This document shows, piece after piece, positions 1 to 8,663 of a stretch of DNA of 64,000 bases; position 1 is the first letter of the stretch; each line of letters begins with the position of its first letter. The position numbers and the translations under genes are program-made. The notes beneath the pieces are model-generated. The model was not told the DNA's origin and did not search any database. It saw only the letters and a program-made list of their open reading frames with translations. This stretch comes from JACDAN01 sp963721345 (GTDB lineage Bacteria; Actinomycetota; Thermoleophilia; Gaiellales; Gaiellaceae). Where the stretch lies: assembly GCA_963721345.1 (NCBI GenBank), contig CAVRIT010000001.1, positions 372,001 to 436,000 of the forward strand, in the 5' to 3' direction.

Positions 1-760
1 GAGCTCGACGAGCTTCGCGCCCGGGATCTCGCTCGCGATCCAGCGCGCCTCCTCGACGTTGACGTCGATGTCGCCGACCCGGTGCAGCACCAGCGTCGGG
101 ACGCTGATCGTCGGCAGCGCCGCACGGACGTCTATCTGGCTGTTCATGCGCAGGAGCGCGCACGGCTGCACCGGGGCTGGCGCTCCGTCGGAGATAGCGC
201 GACCGCCCGGCGCTTGAACGCCTCGTCGGCGCTCGGCGCCAGCATCGAGATGTCCATCTCGCCGCCCCACGATCGCTCCGTCTGCTCGATCTCGGCCGAG
301 CGTGCTTCCGGCGTCGGCGCCCACGGAGTAGTCCGCGCTCCACAAGCGCTTCGCGTAGATCGCGTGGGTGACGAGCGCGCGCGTCCGGTCGGGATAGGTC
401 GCGGCGAAGAGCATGCTCATCAGCCCGCCCTCGGACGAGCCGAAGAGCGCTGCCCGCTCCGACTCCGCGGCGTCCATGACCGCACGAACATCGTCCATCC
501 GCTGCTCGAGCGTCGGCAGCGCTGTCGACTGGCACGGGATCGGACATCCCAGTCCCGCGCTTGTCGAACAGGACGAGGCGCGCAGAAGGAAGCCAGCCGG
601 CGCAGGAGCCGTGCGTGGTTCGGCTCCTCCCACATCAGCTCGATGTTCGAGATCCAGCCCGGGCACGTAGACGAGGTCGAATGGCCCTTCGCCGACGACC
701 TGGTACGCGATGTTGACGTCGCCGCTCTTGGCGTAGCGGGTCTCAGGCGCGCTGACGACA
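1..760 (-). pseudogene. alpha/beta hydrolase part of hydrolase-cyclase copy 1 (frameshifted, cut by window edge)
   Basis: Read on the minus strand from about 760, the sequence gives YAKSGDVNIAYQVVGEG and, after a frame change at the C/G run 658-663, WISNIELMWEEPNHARLL. These are the start of the alpha/beta-hydrolase half of a known two-domain type: hydrolase followed by a class III nucleotide cyclase domain. The same module is present next door in copy 2. The remaining part to position 1 has more frame changes and runs out of the window, so its own cyclase domain is not visible. No start codon or stop separates it from copy 2: once the extra base at 776-778 is removed, the cyclase end (GEWRLY) reads straight into this hydrolase. 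It is either a decayed tandem duplicate or an intact gene carrying consensus indels. Confidence 0.6.
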
Positions 761-2093
761 TAGAGCCTCCACTCGCCCAGGTACGCCCTTGAGCTCGTGC
801 GCGCCGCGATCCTCGAACTCGAGCCCGGAGCCGGCGACCAGGTCCCTGACGGTACTGGAGACGAGCACCTCGCCGGGCCCGCAAGGCTCATGATCCGCGC
901 GCCGATCGGCACCGCGATCCCTCCGAGCTTCTCCGTCGATCCGCTCGCACTCACCGGTGTGGATCCCGATCCGGATCTGCAGGCCGAGAGCTCGGAGCTC
1001 TTCGGCAGATGGCTCGTGCGCACTCGATCGCACGGCCTGGGCCCCCGAACGAGGCGAAGAAGCCGTCGCCGCTCGAGTCGACCTCCGCCCCGTCGTAACG
1101 TGCCAGAGCCCCTCGCACGACCGAGTGATGCCTCTGGAGCAACTCGCGCCACCCGGAATCCCCAAGCGAAGCAGCCTGCGGCGTCGAATCGACGATGTCG
1201 GAGAACAGCAGCGTCGCGAGCACGCGGTCCGGCGCCCGGACCGGTGAGAGACCGGAGACGAACTGCTTCGTCTCGCGCAGCATGATCTCGTTGAGCTTTG
1301 GATCGGTCCAGCTGAAGCCGTCGATCAGCCCGGGGATCTCGATCATCCGTGCGTCGGGGATGCGGTCTGCCACGTACGTGGCTTCCTCGCGAGACTGAGG
1401 CCTGTTGAGGATGAGCGTCGGCGCTCGGACCGTCGGCAGGACGTCGCGCACGTCGCCCTCCATCATCATCTCGGTAGTACGAGACAGCCGCGCTCGGACT
1501 CGCGCTCCGCCTCAGGTACCGGATGTACCAGTCGACAAACCTTTCGTCCTGCGCCGCGACCGGGCAGTGTTCGTGCGCGCGCTCTGCCAGGTAGTCGCGG
1601 TCGCCCCACTGCGCACGCACCTCGGCGAGCTCGTCGAGCCAGTCGTCCTCTGCGGGCGCCCAGGGATAGTCCGGCGCCCTCAGCCCACGCGCCGTCGGGT
1701 CGTAGAGCACGAGCGCGCGCGTCCGTTCGGGGTAGGTGGCCGCGAAGAGGATCGCGAGCCTCGTGCCCTCGTGGCGCCGACCAGAGGACCGCCGGTCCGA
1801 CGCCGACTGCGTCGAGGACCGCACGGATGTCGTCCATGCGCGCCTCCAGCGTCGGCACTTGGCGAACCGCGTCGGAGAGACCGCTGCCTCGCTTGTCGAA
1901 CATCAGCACCCGCGCGAACGACGCGAGGCCCTCGACATGCTGAACGAATCGCGGCTCCTCCCACGCCGCCAGCAGGTCGGCGACCGATCCACGGACGAAG
2001 ACGAGGTCGATCGGACCCGTCGCCGACCACCTGATAGGCGATCGCGACGTCGCCGCTTCTTGCGTAGTGGACGTCCGGAATCTGCACCAACAC
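761..2093 (-). pseudogene. alpha/beta hydrolase-class III adenylate/guanylate cyclase, copy 2 (several frameshifts)
   Basis: The minus strand begins near 2093 (GTG candidates at 2093 and 2087) with IPDVHYARSGDVAIAYQ, a typical hydrolase N-terminus. It continues through LMFDKRGSGLSD and ILFAATYPERTRALVLY in shifted frames. From about 1280 a class III cyclase domain follows: FSDIVDST (metal-binding Asp), SSGDGFFASF, then RIGIHTGE and HELKGVPG near 790. The domain order hydrolase then cyclase is a known family, thought to make cyclic nucleotides in response to a ligand or cleaved substrate. At least five indels are needed to join the domains, one being ggg for gg at 2016-2018. It is divergent from the aldehyde dehydrogenase at 2114. 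Real decay or sequencing error are both possible. Confidence 0.7.
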
Positions 2094-2101
2094 CAGTTTC
2101 C

Positions 2102-2107
2102 TAGACT
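2102..2107 (+). promoter_or_regulatory. -10 box TAGACT, leaderless start of the aldehyde dehydrogenase
   Basis: TAGACT lies 6 nt before the ATG at 2114, the spacing expected if transcription starts on the start codon. No Shine-Dalgarno sequence is present. The same arrangement recurs at other genes in the window. Confidence 0.6.
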
Positions 2108-2113
2108 CTCCCC

Positions 2114-3541
2114 ATGGCGACAACGGCCACCGAGCGGAGACTTCTGATCGGAGGCGAGTGGGTCGAGACCGGCGAGTGGATAGACGTCCGGTCGCCGTAC
2201 GACGGAGATGTCGTCGGCCGGGTGCCGAAAGCGGGCGCCCAGGAGACGCGACGCGCGATTGACGCGGCCGAGGCGGCCATGCGCGACCCGCTGCCGGCGC
2301 ACAAGCGCGCCGAGATCCTCGTCCGGGTCGCGGGAGCGCTGGGGCGCCGCCACGAGGAAGTCGCCCGAGTCATCTCCGACGAGGCCGGCAAGCCGCTGAA
2401 GGCGGCGAAGATCGAAGCATCGCGCGCGATGTCCACCTACACCTTCTCCGCCGTCGAGGCGCGGAAGCTCGCGGGCGAGATGTTGCCGATGGACGCCGCG
2501 CAAGCCGGCGAGGGCAAGCTCGGGTTCACCCTGCGGACGCCGATCGGGGTGGTCGGCGCGATCAGCCCGTTCAACTTCCCGCTCAACCTCGTCGCGCACA
2601 AGATCGCACCGGCGCTGGCCGCGGGCTGCGCCGTCGTCCTCAAGCCCGCCACCCAGACGCCGCTCTCCGCGCTCCTCCTGGCCGAGCTCGAGCACGAGGC
2701 CGGCCTGCCGCCGGGCTGGTTGAACGTCGTCGTCGGCCCCGCCTCGGAGATCGGCGACGTCCTCGTCGAGGACGAGCGCGTGAAGGCGATCACGTTCACG
2801 GGCTCGGGAGAGGTGGGCTGGAAGCTGCGCGAGCGGGCGCCGCGAAAGCGCGTCAGCCTCGAGCTCGGCAACGCCACGCCGTTGATCGTCGAGGCCGATG
2901 CCGACCTCGGGGCAGCGGTCAGCGCGACCGCGCAGCACGGCTTCGCCTTCGCCGGCCAGAGCTGCATCTCGATCCAGCGCGTGTACGTGGCGCGCGAGCG
3001 GTTCGACGATTTCGTTCGTCAGCTCGTCCCGAAGGTCGAAGCCCTCGTCGTCGGCGACCCGTCCGAAGAGGAGACGGACGTCGGCCCGGTGATCGACGAC
3101 GAGGCGCGCGACCGGATCCTCGACTGGATCGACGAGGCGCGGCGCGCCGGCGCGGAGATCCTCACCGGAGGCGAGCTCGAGGGCGACCTGATCCGTCCGA
3201 CCCTGATCGCCAATACCCCGAGCAACGTCAAGGTGTCCTGCGAGGAGGTGTTCGGCCCGGTCGTGGTCGTCAATCCGTACGACACGCTCGACGAGGCGCT
3301 CGAGCTCGCGAACGGGACGAAGTACGGGCTGCAGGCGGGAATCTTCACGGAGAACGTTCGCACGGCGCTGCGGGCCGCGCACGAGCTCGAGTTCGGCGGC
3401 GTCACCGTCAACGAGGCGCCGACCTTCCGCGCCGACCAGATGCCCTACGGCGGCGTCAAGGAGTCGGGGAACACGCGCGAAGGTCCGTCGTACGCGGTCC
3501 GGGAGCTGACGGAGGAGCGCGTTGTCGTCCTCCAGCTCTAG
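2114..3541 (+). CDS. NAD(P)-dependent aldehyde dehydrogenase
   Basis: This 475-aa protein is an aldehyde dehydrogenase that oxidises an aldehyde to the acid with NAD(P)+. The visible family residues are the SPFNFP loop with Asn154, the nucleotide-binding FTGSGEVG segment, the general base Glu250 in LELGNATP, and the nucleophile Cys284 in GQSCIS. LELGNATP and the short length resemble the lactaldehyde/phosphonoacetaldehyde-type branch rather than betaine aldehyde dehydrogenases, but the substrate cannot be read from sequence. The ATG at 2114 sits just behind a TAGACT box. It is divergent from the broken hydrolase-cyclase gene and probably monocistronic. The family is certain, the substrate unknown. 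Confidence 0.93.
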   Translation: MATTATERRLLIGGEWVETGEWIDVRSPYDGDVVGRVPKAGAQETRRAIDAAEAAMRDPLPAHKRAEILVRVAGALGRRHEEVARVISDEAGKPLKAAKIEASRAMSTYTFSAVEARKLAGEMLPMDAAQAGEGKLGFTLRTPIGVVGAISPFNFPLNLVAHKIAPALAAGCAVVLKPATQTPLSALLLAELEHEAGLPPGWLNVVVGPASEIGDVLVEDERVKAITFTGSGEVGWKLRERAPRKRVSLELGNATPLIVEADADLGAAVSATAQHGFAFAGQSCISIQRVYVARERFDDFVRQLVPKVEALVVGDPSEEETDVGPVIDDEARDRILDWIDEARRAGAEILTGGELEGDLIRPTLIANTPSNVKVSCEEVFGPVVVVNPYDTLDEALELANGTKYGLQAGIFTENVRTALRAAHELEFGGVTVNEAPTFRADQMPYGGVKESGNTREGPSYAVRELTEERVVVLQL

Positions 3542-3574
3542 TTTCGGCTCGCGCGAGGAGGGAAAACACGGCTC

Positions 3575-3742
3575 GTGCTTGCTGCCGCCTTCGCACTGAT
3601 CATCGCCGGGGCCGTGCTGTCGCTCTTCCTCGGCTACTTCGGGTTCATCGTCTCGGGCGTCGGCCTCTTCCTGCTCGTTCTGGCGGTCATCGGCCTGGTG
3701 GGCCGCCGCTCCGCCGGCGCCGGCGCCGAGGGTCCGCCGTAA
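3575..3742 (+). CDS. small two-helix membrane protein, 55 aa
   Basis: A GTG at 3575 preceded by a strong GAGGAGGGA ribosome site (3555-3562) opens a 55-residue frame. It has two hydrophobic stretches (residues 4-20 and 22-42) around GYFGF, then a basic RR and a short Gly/Ala tail. It looks like a tiny inner-membrane hairpin protein with both ends on one side. I do not recognise a family. The ribosome site and the near-pure hydrophobic composition argue that it is translated. It lies between the aldehyde dehydrogenase and the zinc-ribbon genes. Confidence 0.6.
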   Translation: MLAAAFALIIAGAVLSLFLGYFGFIVSGVGLFLLVLAVIGLVGRRSAGAGAEGPP

Positions 3743-3753
3743 GGCCCGTCAGC

Positions 3754-3759
3754 TAGATT
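3754..3759 (+). promoter_or_regulatory. -10 box TAGATT upstream of the zinc-ribbon gene pair
   Basis: TAGATT stands 9 nt before the ATG at 3769 and there is no ribosome-binding site, consistent with a leaderless or near-leaderless transcript of the two zinc-ribbon genes. Confidence 0.45.
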
Positions 3760-3768
3760 CGGTCGCTG

Positions 3769-4278
3769 ATGGCAGGCCTGGGGCCTTTCGGCCGGCACCG
3801 CCGTGGACGCACCGCCGAGGGTGAGGCGCCTCGGCGAGCCTCACACCCCGCGGCGCTGAAGCGCGAGCGGCGTGCGCTGCTTCGCGAGCGCGAGGACCGG
3901 ATCCGCGACCTCGGCGGCATCGTCTTCGAGATGTTCCGGCGCGACAGGTTTCGCGTCGAGCTCGTGACCGAGCACTGCGCAGACCTCGTCGCGCTCGAGA
4001 CGCGCCTGAACGAGATCGACTCGTTGATCGCGACCTCGAGCCGGCGCGGAGGCCTGCGGTGCGAGTGCGGCGCCCCGCTCGCGTGGGGCGCGCACTTCTG
4101 TGCGAACTGCGGCCGTCCCGCTGGGCCGCGGCCGGTCGTCGCGTGTGCGCGCTGTGGTTCGCCGCTTCCGGCCGAGGCGAAGTTCTGCGGCAGTTGCGGC
4201 AGCGCCGTCGAGCTTCCCGCACAACCGTCCGAAGACACCCAGGCGGATCCCGCGCCGAGAGAGCCGGCCGAGGTCTAG
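3769..4278 (+). CDS. double zinc-ribbon protein with basic coiled N-terminus
   Basis: A 169-aa cytoplasmic protein. Residues 20-90 form a charged, probably helical region. The C-terminal half carries two zinc-ribbon units, each made of a CxC or CxxC knuckle followed by FCxxCG: CECGAPL...FCANCG and CARCGSPL...FCGSCG. Such ribbons bind structural zinc and usually mediate protein or nucleic-acid contacts. Its stop abuts the ATG of the next gene, which also starts with a zinc ribbon, so the two probably work together. No specific function can be assigned. The ATG at 3769 is supported by the -10 box ahead of it. Confidence 0.75.
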   Translation: MAGLGPFGRHRRGRTAEGEAPRRASHPAALKRERRALLREREDRIRDLGGIVFEMFRRDRFRVELVTEHCADLVALETRLNEIDSLIATSSRRGGLRCECGAPLAWGAHFCANCGRPAGPRPVVACARCGSPLPAEAKFCGSCGSAVELPAQPSEDTQADPAPREPAEV

Positions 4279-4938
4279 ATGGCGAATCAGCAGACCCCCT
4301 GCCCCCGCTGCGGGACGGCCGTCGAGCCGCTGCAGGAGTACTGCCTGGAGTGCGGTCTGCGACTGCAGACTCCGGGCCTGGTTCCGGCGCTCGCGACGGG
4401 CTGGCGGCGGCGCCTGAACTGGTATCCGGGCGACTGGATCTGGCCTTCGTTGCTCGCGCTGGTGGTCGCGATCGTCGCCGGCGGGGCGGCGATCCTCTGG
4501 ACGCGCGACGCCGAGAGCGCGGCGAGCGAGACTCTGGTCGGCGACACGACGCAGCTCCCCACGACCGTCGCCACAGTCACGCCGACGACCGCGCCCCCCG
4601 CGCCAACCGTGCCGACGACGACCGCGCGGACGACCACGACGCGGCGGCCGACCGCGCGCAGAACGCTGATCGAGTGGCCCCGCCGCCGAGCGGGCTGGAC
4701 GCTCGTCCTCGCCTCGCTACCCACATCAGCGGGCCGGCCGGCCGCCCAGGCGAAGGCGCGCCAGGCCATGTCCTCAGGGCTACGTCAGGTCGGCGTGCTG
4801 GACAGCTCGCGCTACTCGAGCCTGCACCCCGGCTACTACGTCGTCTTCAGCGGCATTTACGCCTCGCTGAGCGACGCACAAGCCGCCGCGTCACGCGCGG
4901 CCAGCGCCGGTACGGCAACGCGTATGCCCGCCGCGTGA
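4279..4938 (+). CDS. zinc-ribbon, single-TM protein with C-terminal SPOR-like domain
   Basis: This 219-aa protein has a cytoplasmic zinc ribbon at its N-terminus (CPRCGTAVE...CLECG, residues 8-29). One membrane helix follows at about residues 53-74, then a Thr/Pro-rich stretch, then about 75 residues resembling a SPOR repeat (WTLVLASLP, later GYYVVFSGIYASLSDAQAA). SPOR domains bind denuded peptidoglycan at division sites, so an envelope role is likely. It starts directly after the preceding zinc-ribbon gene's stop, suggesting an operon and perhaps contact through the paired ribbons. The SPOR assignment rests on pattern only. Confidence 0.7.
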   Translation: MANQQTPCPRCGTAVEPLQEYCLECGLRLQTPGLVPALATGWRRRLNWYPGDWIWPSLLALVVAIVAGGAAILWTRDAESAASETLVGDTTQLPTTVATVTPTTAPPAPTVPTTTARTTTTRRPTARRTLIEWPRRRAGWTLVLASLPTSAGRPAAQAKARQAMSSGLRQVGVLDSSRYSSLHPGYYVVFSGIYASLSDAQAAASRAASAGTATRMPAA

Positions 4939-4942
4939 CGAG

Positions 4943-5485
4943 CTAGGCGGCCGCGGCCGCCTCAGACGTCTCGAGATGCTGGTGGGACGGGCAGTAGTCC
5001 CGTTCCGGCAGCGGGGTTCTCTGGCAGGGCTTGCCCTTGCGCGTCGTCGCGCGACATCTCGGCGCGCCGCCGTCGAAGGCGCCGGCCTCGATCTGCTCCG
5101 AGATGAAGGTCACCGCCGCGCCGACACCCTCTTCGACCACCCACGCCACCTGGGCCTGGGCCCGGATCGGGAAGTATCGGCGGATGTCCTGGAAGAGCGC
5201 CCGGTCCGGCTTCGGGAAGTAGAGCGGATCCTTCGCCAGCCGTTCCATCGTCTCCTCGCAGGCGGCAAGGACGTCCTTTCGGTACTCCGCCTGGGTCTCG
5301 GCGGGGACGTAGGGATCGACCAGATCCTTGATCGAGCGGTAAATCGCCCGTGAGTACTGATACATACGAGTCTGAATCGCGAGCTTCTGAGCGTCCATGT
5401 TGAGTAGCGGCTCCTCGATTAAGCGGCGGCAAATGTCTGTTACGCGGGCATTAACCACCCGCTCACCTGGTCGCCCGGAGAGCAT
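4943..5485 (-). CDS. conserved hypothetical protein with C-terminal Cys/His knuckle
   Basis: The product is up to 180 aa. The main body is helical and charged, without membrane segments. The C-terminus has CRATTRKGKPCQRTP followed by DYCPSHQ, a Cys3His pattern like the short zinc-binding tail found on many bacterial hypothetical proteins. An internal ATG at 5398 (MDAQKLAIQTRMYQYS) is an alternative start because the first 29 residues look less conserved. It converges with the zinc-ribbon gene and diverges from the PafBC gene. The function is unknown. Confidence 0.65.
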   Translation of the reverse strand: MLSGRPGERVVNARVTDICRRLIEEPLLNMDAQKLAIQTRMYQYSRAIYRSIKDLVDPYVPAETQAEYRKDVLAACEETMERLAKDPLYFPKPDRALFQDIRRYFPIRAQAQVAWVVEEGVGAAVTFISEQIEAGAFDGGAPRCRATTRKGKPCQRTPLPERDYCPSHQHLETSEAAAAA

Positions 5486-5568
5486 AACCGTTCCCAGGTG
5501 GTGTCACAAAGTCGCCAGGGGGATTGTCACGAGCGGCAACGGACGCCGATCGGCCACAATGCGCCGCA

Positions 5569-7581
5569 GTGTCCCACGACACCGACAAGCTCATCCGGCA
5601 GCTCTCGCTCGTCGCGTTTCTGATGGCAGAGCGCCGGCCGCTGACGGCCCGCGACGTGAAGGGAAACGTCGAGGGCTACTCGGAGATGTCGGACGAGGCA
5701 TTCGCCCGGCGGTTCTATTCGGACCGCGCTGAGCTCCTCGCGCTCGGCGTGCCGCTCGACTCCCAGCGCGACGAGTTCACGGGCGAGGAGCTGTACAACC
5801 TGCGCTCCGAGCGGTACTTCCTGGGCGAGCTCAGCCTGGAGGACGAGGAGCTCGCGGCGCTGCAGACCAGCCTCTTCCTGCTCGAAGGCAACTTCGCCTA
5901 CGCCGAGCCGCTGCGGCTCGCGCTGCAGAACCTCGCGCTCGGGAGACCTGGGTTCGAGCAGCCGCCGAGCGAGACCGCGAACCGCGTGGAGATCCGCGAC
6001 GTGGACTACTCGCCCGAGACGCCCGGCCGCCTGGCCAAGATCGAGGGCGCGATCTCGAAGCAGCGCACGGTGAAGTTCGGCTACCGCGCGATGACTCGAG
6101 ACGAGGAGCGGGAGCGCACGCTCGACCCGTACGCGCTGCTCCTGGACGCCGGACGCTGGTACGTGATCGGCCACGACCACGACCGCGACGCGATCCGGAC
6201 GTTCCGCATCTCGCGGATCCGCGGCGACATCAAGCTCGCCACGCGCCGAGAGCGCGATTTCCGGTTGCCGGAAGACTTCGACGTCGAGGCGCACCGTGGC
6301 CGTGCGAACTGGCAGGTAGGCGACATCGTCGGTGAAGCTCGAGTCGAGGTGGCGGGCGACACGGCATGGTGGGTCGAGCGCGTGTTCGGCAAGGCCGGCA
6401 AGGTCGAGGACGGCGTCTTCGTCACGCCCTACGCCAGCCTCGAAGCGGTAGCCCGCTGGATCCTCCGGCAGGACGGCCGTGCCGTCCCGCAGTCTCCGCC
6501 GGCCCTGCGGCGAACGGTCAAGGCGGCGCTGCAGGCCGTCCAGGAGCGTCACCGCGGCGAGCCGCCGAAGCTCGCGCGCGAGGCGCCACGCGAGGAGGTC
6601 GAGCTCCCGGAACGGCCGGGATCCCCGGTCGCGCCCGAGCGCTTCGGCCTGCTCCAGGCGTTGCTCGCCTACCTCCTCGACGCGTGCGGCGAGGGAAATG
6701 AGGCCGAGATCCCCGCGAAGGAGCTCGCGGAGCGCTTCCGCATCCCGGAGGAGTCGCTCGAGGAACACCTGTCACTGCTCAATCTCGTGAACTTCGGCGG
6801 CGGTTGCTACGCCGTCTACACCGAGCTCCGCGGCGACCACGTCCACGTCGACAAGGAGCTCTTCGGCGACACCTTCCGGGCGCCGCCTCGGCTCACCCCG
6901 CTCGAGGCCCGCGCGATCCGGCTGGCGCTCGAGTTCGTGGGCCCGATGATCGCGGCCGACGCGCATACGCCGCTCGAGCGCGTGCGCCGCAAGCTCGAGG
7001 AGACTTTCGGTGCGTTCGAGCTCGCGCAGACACCGCAGCCGGACGTCCCGCGCGCCGAGGAGGACCTCGTCTCGACCTTCAGCGACGCGATCCGCGACGG
7101 GCGGCTCGTCGAGATCGAGTACCAGAAGGAAGGCGAGAAGCAGCCCGCCGCGCGGACCGTCGAGCCCTACCAGCTGGAGCGTGAGCTTCCCTACTGGTAC
7201 CTCCACGGCTACGACCGCACCCACGAGGGGTCGCGGAGCTTCCGCCTCGACCGAATTCGCAGCGCGAAGAAGCTGCGCGAGCGGTTCGAGCGCCGGCCCG
7301 AGTTCGACCCTCAGCGCTTCGCGGGCACTCAGACAGTGCGCATCTGGTATTCGCCGGACGTCGCGCGCTGGGAGGTCGAGCGCGGCGCGACGCCGCTCGC
7401 CGACGGCTCGGCGGTGAAAGACGTGCAGGCAGGAGAGGACTGGCTGATCGCCGAGATCCTTTCCTTCCGCGGCGAGGCAGCCGTGATCGTGCCGGATGAC
7501 CTCCGGAAAAAGGTCGCGGCGAGAGCGAAAGAGCTCTCGAGCGAGCTGAACGTCTCCCGCGTCACCGCGGCGACGGGCTGA
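5569..7581 (+). CDS. fused PafB-PafC WYL-domain transcriptional regulator
   Basis: This 670-aa protein contains two tandem units, each a winged helix-turn-helix, a WYL domain and a C-terminal extension. Unit one starts at DTDKLIRQLSLVAFLMAERRP and has the WYL hallmark near GRWYVIGHDHDR. Unit two starts near RFGLLQALLAYLL and has LPYWYLHGYDRTHEG. In actinobacteria PafB and PafC form a heterodimer that activates DNA-damage genes independently of LexA; here both halves sit in one chain, as in some deeper lineages. GTG 5569 was chosen because SHDTDKLIRQL is where homology should begin. The usual proteasome/Pup neighbours are absent. Confidence 0.88.
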   Translation: MSHDTDKLIRQLSLVAFLMAERRPLTARDVKGNVEGYSEMSDEAFARRFYSDRAELLALGVPLDSQRDEFTGEELYNLRSERYFLGELSLEDEELAALQTSLFLLEGNFAYAEPLRLALQNLALGRPGFEQPPSETANRVEIRDVDYSPETPGRLAKIEGAISKQRTVKFGYRAMTRDEERERTLDPYALLLDAGRWYVIGHDHDRDAIRTFRISRIRGDIKLATRRERDFRLPEDFDVEAHRGRANWQVGDIVGEARVEVAGDTAWWVERVFGKAGKVEDGVFVTPYASLEAVARWILRQDGRAVPQSPPALRRTVKAALQAVQERHRGEPPKLAREAPREEVELPERPGSPVAPERFGLLQALLAYLLDACGEGNEAEIPAKELAERFRIPEESLEEHLSLLNLVNFGGGCYAVYTELRGDHVHVDKELFGDTFRAPPRLTPLEARAIRLALEFVGPMIAADAHTPLERVRRKLEETFGAFELAQTPQPDVPRAEEDLVSTFSDAIRDGRLVEIEYQKEGEKQPAARTVEPYQLERELPYWYLHGYDRTHEGSRSFRLDRIRSAKKLRERFERRPEFDPQRFAGTQTVRIWYSPDVARWEVERGATPLADGSAVKDVQAGEDWLIAEILSFRGEAAVIVPDDLRKKVAARAKELSSELNVSRVTAATG

Positions 7582-7734
7582 CTACGGCGAGACGGGCGGC
7601 GGGCCGAGGCTGTCGCCGGGCGCGGTCACGACGGACATCGCTTCGCGCTTCGGCAATTCCTCGCCGTTCTGCTCTTCCAGCTCGGTCTCGTCGACCGGCT
7701 GGGTCTCATCGCGATCCTGTGGTTGGTCGGTCAT
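7582..7734 (-). CDS. 50-aa small protein with LPxRxxMS leader motif
   Basis: An ATG-started frame of 50 residues, acidic, ending in a Pro-rich tail. It contains EEQNGEELPKREAMSVV, which matches the motif in the small proteins at 58.3-59.2 kb (for example AGEELPERAAMSLI). The frame ends exactly where the convergent PafBC gene ends. Length, charge and motif suggest a precursor or substrate of the PqqD-like/M50 protease system far downstream. I know of no named family, and this is inference from the shared motif. Confidence 0.55.
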   Translation of the reverse strand: MTDQPQDRDETQPVDETELEEQNGEELPKREAMSVVTAPGDSLGPPPVSP

Positions 7735-7763
7735 GGTGCGGCCATTCCCACGACCCATGCAAC

Positions 7764-8663
7764 TCAAACGGCGAATCCCTTCCGCCACCGCCTGACGATC
7801 CGCCACTGCAGCCAGACAATCGCCGCGGTCAGCACGAGCATCGTCAGCGTGGCAGCAGCCGCGTAGCCGTAACGGAGGTACTCGAAGCCGTTCTGGTAGA
7901 CGAAGAGCGGCACGTAGGTGGTCGCGTACGGCGGTGGGCCTCCCTGCGTGACGATCAGCGCCGGCACGAACGTCCACTGGAGGCTGAAGATCGTGTCGCG
8001 CGCGAGCAGCAGCAGGAGGATCGGCGCCATCAGCGGGAGCGTCACCCGGCGGAAGAGACCCCACGCGGTCGCGTCCTCGAGCGCTGCGAGGTCGTACAGC
8101 TCGCCGGGTAAGCCCTGACGCGTCACCAGCAGGATGACGAAGCCCTCGCCGATCGTGAACAGGCTCATGATCACGATCGCGGCCCGCGCGTCGTTCGGGT
8201 GCGTCAGCCACTGCGGCGGCTGCACCCCCCAAGCCGTCGTCGTCGGCGAGTCGCCGTAGGACAGGAGAAGCGTGTTGATCGGGCCGTGGAGAGGATTGAA
8301 GAGCCACAGCCAGAGGAGCCCGTACGCGATGTCCGGGATGATCGTCGGGAGCACGGCGGCCGACCGGTAGGCCCCGACGCCCGTGAACCGCGGGTGGAGC
8401 AGCAGCGCGAGCCCGAGCGCAGCCGCCAGCCGGAGCGGCACCGCGATCGCGGCGAAGACGAGCGAGTTCATGACTGCGGTGCGGAAGATGTCGTCGCCGG
8501 CGAGCTCGCGGAAATTTGCGAGACCCACGAACTCGGGCGGACGAAGAAGGTCGTACTCGGTGAATGCGAGCGCGAACGTGACGAGCGCCGGGACCGCCAC
8601 GAGCACGGCGAGCCCGAACGTGTACGGCGCGAGGAGCAAGGCGAGTTGCCGGCGCTCGTTCAC
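7764..8663 (-). CDS. ABC sugar transporter permease (MalF/UgpA type)
   Basis: A 299-aa integral membrane protein with about six helices. The EAA loop that contacts the ATPase is visible as LYDLAALEDATAWGLFRRVTLP. It belongs to the carbohydrate-uptake CUT1 permease type. Its ATG overlaps the stop of the ATPase gene by 4 nt, so it is the last gene of an operon running binding protein (11832), second permease, ATPase, then this permease. Substrate is probably a sugar, oligosaccharide or glycerol phosphate, not determinable here. Confidence 0.9.
   Translation of the reverse strand: MNERRQLALLLAPYTFGLAVLVAVPALVTFALAFTEYDLLRPPEFVGLANFRELAGDDIFRTAVMNSLVFAAIAVPLRLAAALGLALLLHPRFTGVGAYRSAAVLPTIIPDIAYGLLWLWLFNPLHGPINTLLLSYGDSPTTTAWGVQPPQWLTHPNDARAAIVIMSLFTIGEGFVILLVTRQGLPGELYDLAALEDATAWGLFRRVTLPLMAPILLLLLARDTIFSLQWTFVPALIVTQGGPPPYATTYVPLFVYQNGFEYLRYGYAAAATLTMLVLTAAIVWLQWRIVRRWRKGFAV

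Noticed and set aside
1466..3382. A minus-strand open frame of 638 codons antisense to the aldehyde dehydrogenase
   Set aside because: Composition is Arg/Ala/Asp-rich shadow coding in high-GC DNA; only its C-terminal part, past 2093, contains real hydrolase sequence, which belongs to the frameshifted copy 2.
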